64,000 bases of DNA, taken from the NCBI GenBank assembly GCA_903904755.1, contig CAIVDV010000048.1, positions 26,005-90,004 on the forward strand. Reading direction: 5' to 3'. Under the pieces are notes generated by a model. The model was not told where the DNA came from. It saw nothing but the letters and a program-made list of their open reading frames with translations, and did not search any database. Of this stretch, positions 43,804 to 52,741 are shown in pieces; position 1 is the first letter of the stretch, and each line of letters opens with the position of its first letter. Made by a program: the position numbers and the translations under genes. Source of the stretch: an uncultured Acidobacteriaceae bacterium (GTDB taxonomy: Bacteria > Acidobacteriota > Terriglobia > Terriglobales > Acidobacteriaceae).

Positions 43804-45594
43804 ATGCTCGTGAACATGCCAATCCGCAGCGCTAAGCTCTCCGCCCTCCTTCTTCTCTCCTCTCTGCTTTCCCTTTCCGCCTTCGCCCAGGCCCAGCAAA
43901 GCAGCTCCGGCTCCACCTCCGGCAACGCCCCCGTCTATGCCAAGGAGAAAGCTCCCTCCCTCGTGGACCCCGCCGGTCCCGCCATCTCGCTCGTCCCCTC
44001 GGAGACCCTATTCTTCATGGCCTCCGCCCTTAACTCCTGCGGCTACGACGAGGGCCTCGCAGACTCCGACCCCATCCGCCAGCACGTCCGCAATCAAATC
44101 AACGCCGCCCTCACCACCAGCGAGTCCGCCCGCGACAAGCGCGACAAGCTCTGCACATTCATCGCCCAGCACCGCATGACCGGCTCCGTCAAAGACGTTA
44201 CCCAGTACATCTCCCTCGCCCTCTACCTCACCCCCCCGCCCGATCTGGAAACCTCCGCCGAGCTCCCGGAAATGCCCCCCGACGCCACTCAGGTCGTCGA
44301 AGTCCTTCCCCTCCTCCGCGACTTCGCTCTCGCCGTCGACCTCCACGGCATCTGGCTCACCAACCGCCACTCCTACGACGAAATCGTCAACACCCTCCAC
44401 GATCCCCTCACAAAAATGATTGTCGGAACCAACGTCTATCTCAAGATGCCGGCCTCTACCTACGACGGCCGCCGCTTCCTTGTCGTCGTGGAACCACTCC
44501 TCTCTCCCCGCACCATCAACGCCCGCATCTACGGCCCCGATTTCGTCGTCGTCGCCTCACCGGTCCAGGGCACCATCCGCATGGCCGACGTCCGCCACAC
44601 CTACCTCCACTACATCATTGAGCCGCTCCTCTACTCCCGCGCCACCGCCATGGACCGCTTCCTCCCCATGCTCAAATACGTCCACGACGCGCCCCTCGAG
44701 TACCAGTACCGCTCCGACATCGTCGACCTCACCATCGAGTGCCTCATCAAGGCCATTGAAGCCCGCACCATGGACACAGGCATCGCCAACTACGTCCTCC
44801 CCCCCGACGCCAAACGCTCCGACTTCGCAGGAATCGAGCACGACAAGGGCGTCATCTCCGCCAAACAGGAAGCCGTCCGCCAGACGCGCGTCCGCCACGA
44901 AACCACCCAGGGCTGGGTCCTCACTCCCTACTTCTACGAGCAGATCGTCAACTTCGAGAAAGACCCCGCCAGCCTCAAGGACACCATCGGTGAGCTCGTC
45001 TACACCATGGACATCGACCACGAAATCAACCGCATCAAACATGTCGAGTTTGACCAGGAAGCCGACGGCGACCCCCTCCGCCGCATCGCTCCCCGCAAGC
45101 TCACCGGCCTCGATCTGGCCGAAGCACGCCTCGGCGCCGGCGACACCCGCACCGCCCAGGCCCTCGCTCAGGAAGCCCTTCGCGTCGCACCTACTGACAC
45201 CTCCGTCGATGCCGGCCGCGCCAACTTCATCCTCGCCCGCGCCGCCGCCATGACCGGCCAGCCCGAGCAGGCCATCAACGGCTTCCGCAAAGCCGTCACC
45301 CAAACCTCCGCCCCCCGCATCCGCGCCTGGGCCCACATCTACCTCGGCCGCATGCTCGACCTTGACTGCCACCGCGACTCCGCCATCGGCGAGTACAAGG
45401 CCGCCCTCGAAGTCCGCGACGGCCAGCTCGACACCCGCCTCGCCGCAGAACGCGGCGTCAAAACCGCCTACTCCGTCAACGGCCACTCCTGCGAAGCCGA
45501 ACCAGCCTCCTCAGCCGACGATGACGAGGACGACGACGCACCCGCCGCCAAACCAGCCCCCCAGCCCAAGCCTGCTGCCCCGCCCAAACCCTGA
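43804..45594 (+). CDS. Secreted protein with C-terminal TPR-like repeats, function unknown
   Basis: A 596-residue exported protein I do not recognise. Signal peptide ends near FAQAQQ (about residue 30). The central 350 residues are alpha/beta with no known motif. About 440-560 resemble tetratricopeptide repeats (LAEARLGAGDTRTAQALAQEALRVAPTD, ANFILARAAAMTGQPEQAINGFRKAV). The C-terminus is an acidic stretch followed by Pro/Ala/Lys. The ATG at 43804 fits a leaderless start; GTG 43801 and ATG 43816 are alternatives. The next gene is rnc, 115 bp on. A periplasmic scaffold or peptidase-associated role is only a guess. Confidence 0.78.
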   Translation: MLVNMPIRSAKLSALLLLSSLLSLSAFAQAQQSSSGSTSGNAPVYAKEKAPSLVDPAGPAISLVPSETLFFMASALNSCGYDEGLADSDPIRQHVRNQINAALTTSESARDKRDKLCTFIAQHRMTGSVKDVTQYISLALYLTPPPDLETSAELPEMPPDATQVVEVLPLLRDFALAVDLHGIWLTNRHSYDEIVNTLHDPLTKMIVGTNVYLKMPASTYDGRRFLVVVEPLLSPRTINARIYGPDFVVVASPVQGTIRMADVRHTYLHYIIEPLLYSRATAMDRFLPMLKYVHDAPLEYQYRSDIVDLTIECLIKAIEARTMDTGIANYVLPPDAKRSDFAGIEHDKGVISAKQEAVRQTRVRHETTQGWVLTPYFYEQIVNFEKDPASLKDTIGELVYTMDIDHEINRIKHVEFDQEADGDPLRRIAPRKLTGLDLAEARLGAGDTRTAQALAQEALRVAPTDTSVDAGRANFILARAAAMTGQPEQAINGFRKAVTQTSAPRIRAWAHIYLGRMLDLDCHRDSAIGEYKAALEVRDGQLDTRLAAERGVKTAYSVNGHSCEAEPASSADDDEDDDAPAAKPAPQPKPAAPPKP

Positions 45595-45709
45595 TTCGCC
45601 ACAAATCAGGCCCCAAAACGCCCCCTATTTCAGCCTTTTCCCCCAGCGGACCCTCCCCATGGCTCCGCTCATGCGTCTACCATGGATTAGGCTTGCTCAA
45701 GAGGCACTC

Positions 45710-46513
45710 GTGACACCGCAATCCAGCCCGGCATCCGACATCGCCCGCCTCCAGGTGGCACTGGGCCACAACTTCGCCTGCCCGCAGTTGCTCCTCACCG
45801 CCCTTACCCACTCCTCCTTCGCCTACGAGCTCGCCATCGAGTCCACCGGCAGCCCCGAAAGCCCCGTCTCCCTCGACAACGAGCGCCTTGAATTCCTCGG
45901 CGACGCTATCCTCGGCATGGTCGTTGCCGAAGGCCTCTACGAGACCCTCCCCGACTGGCAGGAGGGCGAACTCACCCGCCTCCGCGCCGAGCTCGTCAGC
46001 CGCCGCAACATGGCTGAAGTTGCCCAGAGCATCTCCCTCGGCCAGCACCTCCGCCTCGGCAAGGGAGAAGAGCGCTCCGGCGGTCGCCGCAAGGCCGCCA
46101 TCCTCGCCAACACCATCGAAGCAGTCATCGCCGCTCTCTACCTCGACGGTGGCCTTGAACCCGTCACCAACTTCCTCCACCAGCAGGTCCTCGGCCCCGC
46201 CGCCCAAAAGCTCGCCCGCGAACTCCGCTCCGGCGCAGCACTCGGCGACCACAAATCCGCCCTCCAGAAACATCTCCAGGCCAATCACTCCGCCACCGCC
46301 GTCTACGCCATCGTCGGCGAATCAGGCCCAGACCACCGCAAGCGCTTTCAGGTGGAACTCCGCCTCCGCCTCCCCGACGGCGACCTCGGCCCCCCCATCG
46401 CCAGCGGCGTCGGTGGAACCCGCAAGAAAGCTGAGCAGGACGCCGCCCGCGCCGCCCTCGAATACCTCGCCGCCGCGCAAGCCGGCGCAGCCACTGGGAG
46501 CGGAAAGCCATGA
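45710..46513 (+). CDS. rnc: Ribonuclease III
   Basis: A 267-residue double-strand-specific RNase that processes rRNA precursors and structured mRNAs in the cytoplasm. The catalytic signature NERLEFLGDAILGMVVAE and the second acidic site NTIEAVIAALYLDGG are intact. A dsRNA-binding domain occupies the last 70 residues (DHKSALQKHLQAN to KKAEQDAARAALEYL). The GTG at 45710 is chosen for GAGG five bases upstream; ATGs at 45659 and 45671 would add a non-conserved N-terminus. Its stop overlaps lepB by four bases. Confidence 0.94.
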   Translation: MTPQSSPASDIARLQVALGHNFACPQLLLTALTHSSFAYELAIESTGSPESPVSLDNERLEFLGDAILGMVVAEGLYETLPDWQEGELTRLRAELVSRRNMAEVAQSISLGQHLRLGKGEERSGGRRKAAILANTIEAVIAALYLDGGLEPVTNFLHQQVLGPAAQKLARELRSGAALGDHKSALQKHLQANHSATAVYAIVGESGPDHRKRFQVELRLRLPDGDLGPPIASGVGGTRKKAEQDAARAALEYLAAAQAGAATGSGKP

Positions 46514-47307
46514 CCACTCCCCGCCCGGTCCACCCCGAGCCCGTTCACGGCCTCCCTGAAGCCGTCTCCTCCATGCTTCGCACCATCGTCGTCGCCCTCT
46601 TTGTCCTCACCTTCCTCACCCAGCCCATGGTCATCCCCTCTGAGAGCATGGAGCACACCCTCCTCGTCGGCGACTTCCTCCTCATGAACCGCTCCACCCT
46701 CGCTCCCGCCGGCAACTGGAACTGGATGCTCCCCTACGCCCCCGTCCAGCGCGGTGAAATCGTCACCTTCCACTCCCCCGTCAACCCCGCGGAATTCCTC
46801 GTCAAGCGCGTCATCGGCCTCCCCGGCGACCGCCTCCGCATCGACAAAAGCCAGGTCTTCATCAACGGCGCTCCCCTCGATGAACCCTACGCCGTCTTCG
46901 AGCCCATCCCCGACAACCCCTTCCTTAACCACTTCCCCACCAGCAACTACACTGACCCTCGCGTCGCGCCCGCCTGGTGGAAGCAGATGCAGGCCCAGAC
47001 CTCCGGCGGCGAGCTCATCATCCCTCCCGGCCAGTACTTCATGATGGGCGACAATCGCAACCACTCCCGCGACTCCCGCTACTGGGGCTTCGTCCCCCGT
47101 ACCCACATCCTCGCCCGCCCGCTCGTCATCTACTTCTCCCTCAACCGCCCCTCCCGCACCGATCTCGCGCAGGTCGATATCCTTCCCCAGCCCTCCACCA
47201 TCTCTGCTCCAAACGTCCCAGATGATAGACTCGGACACGACACCGATTTCCTCGGACACGTCAGGGACTTTGCCCGCTGGAAGCGCTTCTTCCACGTCGT
47301 GCATTAA
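46510..47307 (+). CDS. lepB: Signal peptidase I (first of two tandem copies)
   Basis: A 265-residue type I signal peptidase, which cleaves Sec signal peptides at the outer face of the inner membrane. One transmembrane segment at about 17-37, catalytic Ser in MVIPSESMEHTLLVGD, catalytic Lys in FLVKRVIGLPGDRLRI, and box E MMGDNRNHSRDSRYWGFV. It is coupled to rnc by a four-base overlap and followed 44 bp later by a second, diverged lepB. The rnc-lepB pairing is common in bacteria. Confidence 0.94.
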   Translation: MTTPRPVHPEPVHGLPEAVSSMLRTIVVALFVLTFLTQPMVIPSESMEHTLLVGDFLLMNRSTLAPAGNWNWMLPYAPVQRGEIVTFHSPVNPAEFLVKRVIGLPGDRLRIDKSQVFINGAPLDEPYAVFEPIPDNPFLNHFPTSNYTDPRVAPAWWKQMQAQTSGGELIIPPGQYFMMGDNRNHSRDSRYWGFVPRTHILARPLVIYFSLNRPSRTDLAQVDILPQPSTISAPNVPDDRLGHDTDFLGHVRDFARWKRFFHVVH

Positions 47308-47351
47308 CCCCCGTTCCGGCATCGCGCACACAGGACAAAGACCCAGAACAC

Positions 47352-48197
47352 ATGGCCAAGCCCTCCCGAAAGACTCCGGAAAACTCGCCCGCACAGGATG
47401 CCATCAACCCTGCCGGCACCCCCACGGCCTCCAGCGAACCGCCCGCACAGGTCGAGGAAACCCCGCTCGAAGCCCTCGCCAGCGTCTGCTCCGTCCTGGT
47501 CATTGGACTCTTCGTCCTCACCTTCCTCGCCCAGAACTTCGTCATCCCATCCGGCTCTATGGAGAAGACACTGCTCGTCGGCGACCACCTCTTCGTCGAC
47601 CGCATCACCATCGCCCCCGGCTCCTCCTGGATGCCCCTCGTCCACTATCGCGAACCCAAACGCGGCGATATCATCGTCTTTCTCAAGCCCGGCGAGCCCG
47701 ATCTCTTCCTCGTCAAGCGCTGCATCGGCATCCCCGGCGACCACATCCACCTTCGCAATGGCGTCGTCATCCTCAACGGTGTCGCCCAGAACGAGCCCCA
47801 GGCCGCCCTCCACCCCGACCAGGAACCCCGCGACGCATACCAGGCCTACATCGACGAGTTCCCCGCCATCTCCACCCTCGACGCCGGCGGACAGGTCACC
47901 GGCCAGTGGGACCTCGAGCTCCCCACACACATCCAGGGCAACGACCTCGTCGTACCCCCCGGCAAGTACTTCATGATGGGCGACCACCGCCACGACTCCC
48001 TCGACTCACGCTTCTGGGGCTTCGTTCCCCGCGAAAACATCGTCGGCCGCCCCCTCTTCAACTACTGGTCCTTCCAGACCCCCGACGACCAGATCAATCA
48101 CACTGACCTCGTCGATCGCCTCCAGTGGTTCGCGCACGTCGGCATCCGCTTCTTCTCTGACACACGCTGGAAGCGTACATTTCATCTGGTGAAGTAG
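47352..48197 (+). CDS. lepB: Signal peptidase I (second tandem copy)
   Basis: A 281-residue signal peptidase I paralogue of the preceding gene. Ser in FVIPSGSMEKTLLVGDH and Lys in FLVKRCIGIPGDHIHL are intact, and box E reads MMGDHRHDSLDSRFWGFV, with His where Asn is usual. One N-terminal transmembrane segment follows a 35-residue Pro-rich cytoplasmic tail. The two copies share about half their residues by eye, so they are an old duplication and may have different substrate ranges. The AsmA gene begins two bases after its stop. Confidence 0.93.
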   Translation: MAKPSRKTPENSPAQDAINPAGTPTASSEPPAQVEETPLEALASVCSVLVIGLFVLTFLAQNFVIPSGSMEKTLLVGDHLFVDRITIAPGSSWMPLVHYREPKRGDIIVFLKPGEPDLFLVKRCIGIPGDHIHLRNGVVILNGVAQNEPQAALHPDQEPRDAYQAYIDEFPAISTLDAGGQVTGQWDLELPTHIQGNDLVVPPGKYFMMGDHRHDSLDSRFWGFVPRENIVGRPLFNYWSFQTPDDQINHTDLVDRLQWFAHVGIRFFSDTRWKRTFHLVK

Positions 48198-48199
48198 CC

Positions 48200-50746
48200 A
48201 TGAACGACTCTGCTGGTTCTCAATCCGCCTCGCCCAGCCTTCCCTCCCGTCGCGGCCGCCGCAGCCTCCTCACCGCAGTCATCCTCGTCGTTCTCATCAT
48301 CCTTGCCCTGGTCCTGCCGCCCCTCATCAACATCAGCCGCTACCAGCGCCGCATTACTGAAATCGTCTCCCGCTCCTTCGGCCGCAGCGTCCATCTCTCC
48401 GGCGTAGAGCTCCGCCTCCTCCCCCTCCCCGGCTTCGTCCTCCACGACCTCACCGTCGCTGAAGACCCCGCCTGGGGCATCGAGCCCATCCTCTCCGCCC
48501 GCACCGTCGTCGCCAACGTCGACCTCTTCTCCCTCTGGCGCGGCAAGCTCCAGGTCTCCCGCGTCTCCGTCGACGAGGCCAGCCTCAACATCGTCCGCAA
48601 CGACTTCGGCCGCTGGAACCTCGAAGCGCTCATGCTCGGTCCCGCCCAGCCCGCACTCACTGGCCCGGCTTCCGCAGCCCCCGCAAGCCAGCGCAAAGCC
48701 TTCCCCTACCTTGAGGCCACCAACTCCCGCATCAACCTCAAGCAGGGCTATGTCAAGAGCCCCTTCGCCGTCACCAACGCCGACATCAGCCTCTGGCAGG
48801 AGCAGCCCGGCGAGTGGCGCGTCCGCCTCAAGGGCCAGCCCCAGCGCACCGACTCCAACCTCAGCTTTGAGGCCGACAACGGCACCGGCGAAGTCCGCCT
48901 CGAAGGCACCCTCCACGCCGCTCCACAGCTCCGCCAGGTCCCTGTCAAAATCGACCTCGAGTGGCGCGACGCCCAGCTCGGCCAGCTCTCCCGCCTCGCC
49001 CTCGGCTCCGATGCCGGCTGGCGCGGCGCACTCCTCGCCGACCTCCACATGGAAGGCACCGCCGAGGCACTCCACACCACCGCCCGCCTCCGCGCCACCG
49101 GCGTCCGCCGTGCCGAGTTCGCTCCTGAAACAGCCCTCGACTTCGACGCCAACTGCGCCTTCGTCTACCAGCACGACCACAACGCCTTCCATCAGCTCGC
49201 CTGCGATACCGCCGTCGGCTCCGGCCACCTCGCCATCAAGGCCGACCTCGCCGGCTCAGGCCCCTCCACCAGCCAGGCCACCCTCACCGCCCAGCAAATC
49301 CCCGTCCAGGCCGGACTCGACCTCCTCCGCAGCCTGCGAAGTGGCTTCGCCCCCGGCATCCAGGCCCTCGGCTCCATCAACGGCAGCCTCGTCTGGCAGC
49401 CCGTCGTCTCCCAGCCGCCCCCCACCCGCCGCGGCAACCACGCCGCCGCACCGGCAGCGCCCGCACTCCCCCTCACCGGATCCCTCACCGTCGAAAACGT
49501 CGAGCTCCGCGGTGGCCTCCTCAAGCAGCCCCTCACCTTCCCCAAAGTCACCTGGGCACCCACCGCCGGGCCTGACAATCAGCTCCTGCTCGCCACCCGC
49601 TTCTCCCTCCCGCTGGCCACCTCACCCGATGTCCAGCCCGCAGGCGCCTCTCCTGCACTCAGCATCGACAGCACCCTCGCCCTGCCCGGCTACCATGTTC
49701 AGTTCTCCGGCTCCGCGCCCACTGAGCGCCTCCGCGACCTCGCCTACGCCTTCGGCCTCACCACCCGCGACGACGCCGACGGCTTCGCCGGCGGAACCGC
49801 CGACTGGAACCTCGTCTCCGACGGCCGCTGGACTCCACCGGCCTCCGACACAGGCGTTTCCCTCACCGGCTCCCTCACCCTCCGAAAAACCCGCTGGCAG
49901 GCTCCCTGGCTCCGTCACCCCCTCGACCTCGCCCAGGCCGCCCTCACTCTCGCCCCCGGCGCACTTACCCTCAACTCCGACTTCGCTTTCAACAACATCC
50001 CCGGCACCTCCATCAAGGGCACCGCCGTCGTCTCCGGCCCGCTCAGTTGCCCGCAGGACTCCGATACCCCCTGCGTCCCTCAAATCCAGCTCCACTTCGC
50101 CACCCTCGACGCGGCCAGCCTCGGCACCGCCCTCCTCGGCGCGCCCGCGCCCAAATCCCTCCTCTCCCCCCTCATGGACCGCATGCGCTCCCAACAGAAG
50201 CCCTCCTGGCCCGTGCTCAGGTTCTCCGTCACCGCCGACACCCTCACCCTCGGCACCGTGGCACTCCATAAGCTCTCCGCCGACCTCCACATCCACAACG
50301 GCGCTCTCACCATCGACAACCTCGACGCCGCCCTCCTCGCCGGCACCACCCACCTCGGCGGAGACCTCACCAGCAACGGCGACCTCGTCTCCGCCGACAT
50401 CACGGCAGACTTCCGCGGCCTCAATCCCGCCCAAATCGCAACGCTCCTCGGCCCCCCCGCACCGCGCTGGACCGGCCAGGGCATCTCCGGCGCTGCCCAC
50501 TTCACCGCCACAGGAGCCACCGCGCACGACCTCGCAGCCTCCGCCCAAGGCACCCTGGACTTCGACTGGCAACGCGGCACCGCCGCCCCAGACCTCCCGC
50601 GCTTCGACCGCTGGACCGGCGCCGCCACCCTCGCTGCCCAAACCATCACCCTCGGCGTCACCCATCTCTACAACGGCAAAGCCGCTGCCCCCGTCACCGG
50701 CACAATCCCCTTCTCCGGCCCCGTAAAACTCTCCCCATCCCACTGA
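48200..50746 (+). CDS. AsmA family protein
   Basis: An 848-residue AsmA-like protein. An N-terminal cytoplasmic tail is followed by one transmembrane helix at about 22-44 and the AsmA N-terminal module (ISRYQRRITEIVSRSFGRSVHLSGVELRLLPLPG). The remainder is long beta-repeat sequence of the type that forms a hydrophobic groove in AsmA/TamB proteins, which move phospholipids between inner and outer membranes. Two bases separate it from lepB, so it is probably the last gene of the rnc operon. Shorter AsmA paralogues exist; the precise client lipid is unknown. Confidence 0.88.
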   Translation: MNDSAGSQSASPSLPSRRGRRSLLTAVILVVLIILALVLPPLINISRYQRRITEIVSRSFGRSVHLSGVELRLLPLPGFVLHDLTVAEDPAWGIEPILSARTVVANVDLFSLWRGKLQVSRVSVDEASLNIVRNDFGRWNLEALMLGPAQPALTGPASAAPASQRKAFPYLEATNSRINLKQGYVKSPFAVTNADISLWQEQPGEWRVRLKGQPQRTDSNLSFEADNGTGEVRLEGTLHAAPQLRQVPVKIDLEWRDAQLGQLSRLALGSDAGWRGALLADLHMEGTAEALHTTARLRATGVRRAEFAPETALDFDANCAFVYQHDHNAFHQLACDTAVGSGHLAIKADLAGSGPSTSQATLTAQQIPVQAGLDLLRSLRSGFAPGIQALGSINGSLVWQPVVSQPPPTRRGNHAAAPAAPALPLTGSLTVENVELRGGLLKQPLTFPKVTWAPTAGPDNQLLLATRFSLPLATSPDVQPAGASPALSIDSTLALPGYHVQFSGSAPTERLRDLAYAFGLTTRDDADGFAGGTADWNLVSDGRWTPPASDTGVSLTGSLTLRKTRWQAPWLRHPLDLAQAALTLAPGALTLNSDFAFNNIPGTSIKGTAVVSGPLSCPQDSDTPCVPQIQLHFATLDAASLGTALLGAPAPKSLLSPLMDRMRSQQKPSWPVLRFSVTADTLTLGTVALHKLSADLHIHNGALTIDNLDAALLAGTTHLGGDLTSNGDLVSADITADFRGLNPAQIATLLGPPAPRWTGQGISGAAHFTATGATAHDLAASAQGTLDFDWQRGTAAPDLPRFDRWTGAATLAAQTITLGVTHLYNGKAAAPVTGTIPFSGPVKLSPSH

Positions 50747-50774
50747 CCCCGACCTAAAAAGACCACGGGCTCTC

Positions 50775-50795
50775 CTGATCCCTGATCCCTGACCC
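50775..50795 (+). repeat. Three-unit heptamer run (CTGATCC)
   Basis: CTGATCC, CTGATCC, CTGACCC followed by CTTTTTT, five bases past the end of ubiD on the opposite strand. Confidence 0.8.
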
Positions 50796-50800
50796 CTTTT

Positions 50801-52438
50801 TTACCGGTCTATCCCCAGCCTCCCCCAAATCCCATCCACCCGCGCCTTCGTCGCCTCGTCCATCTCCACCATCGCTGGCCACGGCCGCGTAAATCCCTCC
50901 CCCGCCCACTTCCGCGTCGCGTCAATGCCCATCTTTGACCCGTAATTCGGCAACCGGCTCGCATGGTCCAGCGTATCCACAGGCCCCAGCATGAACTGGA
51001 TATCCCGCTCCGGATCGATATTGTTCGTCACCCGCAGCACCACCTCGCCGTAGTCCTGCACATCGCAGTCCTCATCCACCACCACAATGCACTTGGTAAA
51101 CATCGCCTGTCCCAGCGACCAGATCGCGTTCATCACCTTTCGCGCCTGCCCCGGATAGCTCTTCCGGATCGACACCAGCATCAGGTTATGCATCACCCCC
51201 TCCGGCGGCAGATTGATATCCACCAGCTCCGGAATCGTCATCTTCATCGCCGGCAGAAATATCCGCTCCACCGCCTTGCCCATCCACGCATCTTCCATCG
51301 GCGGCTTGCCCACAATCGTCGCCGCATAAATCGGGTCCTTCCGGTGCGTAATGCACGTCAAGTGAAACACCGGATACTGGTCCTCCATTGTGTAGAAGCC
51401 CGTGTGGTCGCCAAACGGCCCCTCCGTCCGCATCTCGCCCAGTTCCACATATCCTTCCAGCACAATCTCGCTGTTCGCGGGAACCTCCAGGTCCACCGTC
51501 TCGCACTTCACCACTTCCAGCGCCTTGCCCCGCAGGAAGCCCGCAATCATGAACTCCTCCACCTCCGGCGGAGCCGGCACAATCGCCGCAAAGGTCATCG
51601 CCGGGTCGGTCCCAATCGCCACCGCCACCGCCATTCGCGAGCCCTTCAGCTCGCCAAACTTCACCTGCGGCAGCCCGCCCACATTCCCCGCAGCAGCCGC
51701 ATACGCCCCGCCCATCGTCTCAGCCATCGCCGCCACCCGCGCCGCCTTCGGGTCCTCCGTGGCATTCGCTGTCGCCGCTGCCCTCAGCCGCTCCCGATAG
51801 TGCTCCGCAGCCACCTTCTGCCGCTGCCAGTGCATCCCCGTCGTCTGCCCGTCATACACGTGCATCCGGTACATGCCCACATTCCGCTTGCCCGTCTTCG
51901 GGTCCTTGGTATGCACACACGGCAGCGTGATAAAAGGTCCCCCGTCATGCGGCCAGCACGTCAACACCGGGAAATCCAGCAGGTTGAAGTTCTCCTTCAA
52001 AATCACCTGCTTGCACGGCGCATCCTTGGCGCTCACCGTCTTCGGGAACGCCGCCGTCAACGCGCCCAGTTGCGGCAGCATCTTCAGCTTGTCAAACAAT
52101 CCCTCCGGAGCCTTCACGTTCATCAGCCCCTGGATGCGCTCGGCAATCTCGTCCAGCCGCTCCACTCCCAGCGCCAGCGCCATACGGCGCTCCGACCCAA
52201 ACTGGTTGATCAGCACCTTATGCCCCGGATGCCCCACCACATTCTCAAACAGCAGCGCCGGCCCGCCCGGTGCATACCCTTTCGCGCCCTTCACCCCGCG
52301 CACGCCGCTCCCCGCCTTCGACGCCCGGTCCGCAATCTCCGTTATCTCGAGCCGCGGCGACACCGGCTCCTTCACCCGCACCAACTCTCCCGCCTTCTCC
52401 AGTACCGCAATCCACTCTCTCAGGTCGCTATACGCCAC
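50801..52438 (-). CDS. ubiD: UbiD family decarboxylase
   Basis: A 545-residue prenylated-FMN-dependent (de)carboxylase of the UbiD family. In quinone synthesis it decarboxylates polyprenyl-4-hydroxybenzoate or the futalosine-pathway equivalent. LPCVHTKDPKTGKRNVGMYRMHVYDG and QTTGMHWQRQK are the prFMN/metal-site region, and EGPFGDHTGFYT contains the catalytic E(x)nE-type acid residues. Start: GTG at 52438 with GGGAG eight bases upstream. No ubiX is present in the window. The long form (over 500 residues) is typical. Confidence 0.93.
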   Translation of the reverse strand: MAYSDLREWIAVLEKAGELVRVKEPVSPRLEITEIADRASKAGSGVRGVKGAKGYAPGGPALLFENVVGHPGHKVLINQFGSERRMALALGVERLDEIAERIQGLMNVKAPEGLFDKLKMLPQLGALTAAFPKTVSAKDAPCKQVILKENFNLLDFPVLTCWPHDGGPFITLPCVHTKDPKTGKRNVGMYRMHVYDGQTTGMHWQRQKVAAEHYRERLRAAATANATEDPKAARVAAMAETMGGAYAAAAGNVGGLPQVKFGELKGSRMAVAVAIGTDPAMTFAAIVPAPPEVEEFMIAGFLRGKALEVVKCETVDLEVPANSEIVLEGYVELGEMRTEGPFGDHTGFYTMEDQYPVFHLTCITHRKDPIYAATIVGKPPMEDAWMGKAVERIFLPAMKMTIPELVDINLPPEGVMHNLMLVSIRKSYPGQARKVMNAIWSLGQAMFTKCIVVVDEDCDVQDYGEVVLRVTNNIDPERDIQFMLGPVDTLDHASRLPNYGSKMGIDATRKWAGEGFTRPWPAMVEMDEATKARVDGIWGRLGIDR

Positions 52439-52741
52439 AGCCGCACTCCCACGGGGCCATCCCTCCAGCCCATCCCATCCAGTCTATCCACTCACCCCAC
52501 CCCCCATCACCCCACCCCCAACCCCCACTTCCACCCCATCCAACCACCCCGCCCGCTAACTTGCCAACTTGCTATCGCGCGCAGCGCGGCTAACTCGCTA
52601 AACCGCAAACCCCTACCTAATGTCCCCAGAGAAATTCCGGGTGCCCCCGGTCTCGATTTTGAGACCGGGGAATCACCACCCCAAAAACACCATTGGCAGA
52701 GTCCCCAGACCCTGCCATCCGCAAACTCCGCCGGCTCCTTC
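52439..52741 (+). repeat. 303-bp gap with family C and family A elements
   Basis: No gene is seen. 52470-52550 is almost pure C-rich sequence. A family C element (GCTAACTTGCCAACTTGCT, hairpin with GCGCGCAGCGCGC, GCTAACTCGCTAAA) is at 52555-52603. A family A hairpin CCCCGGTCTC-GATTTT-GAGACCGGGG follows at 52645-52670. Confidence 0.85.
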
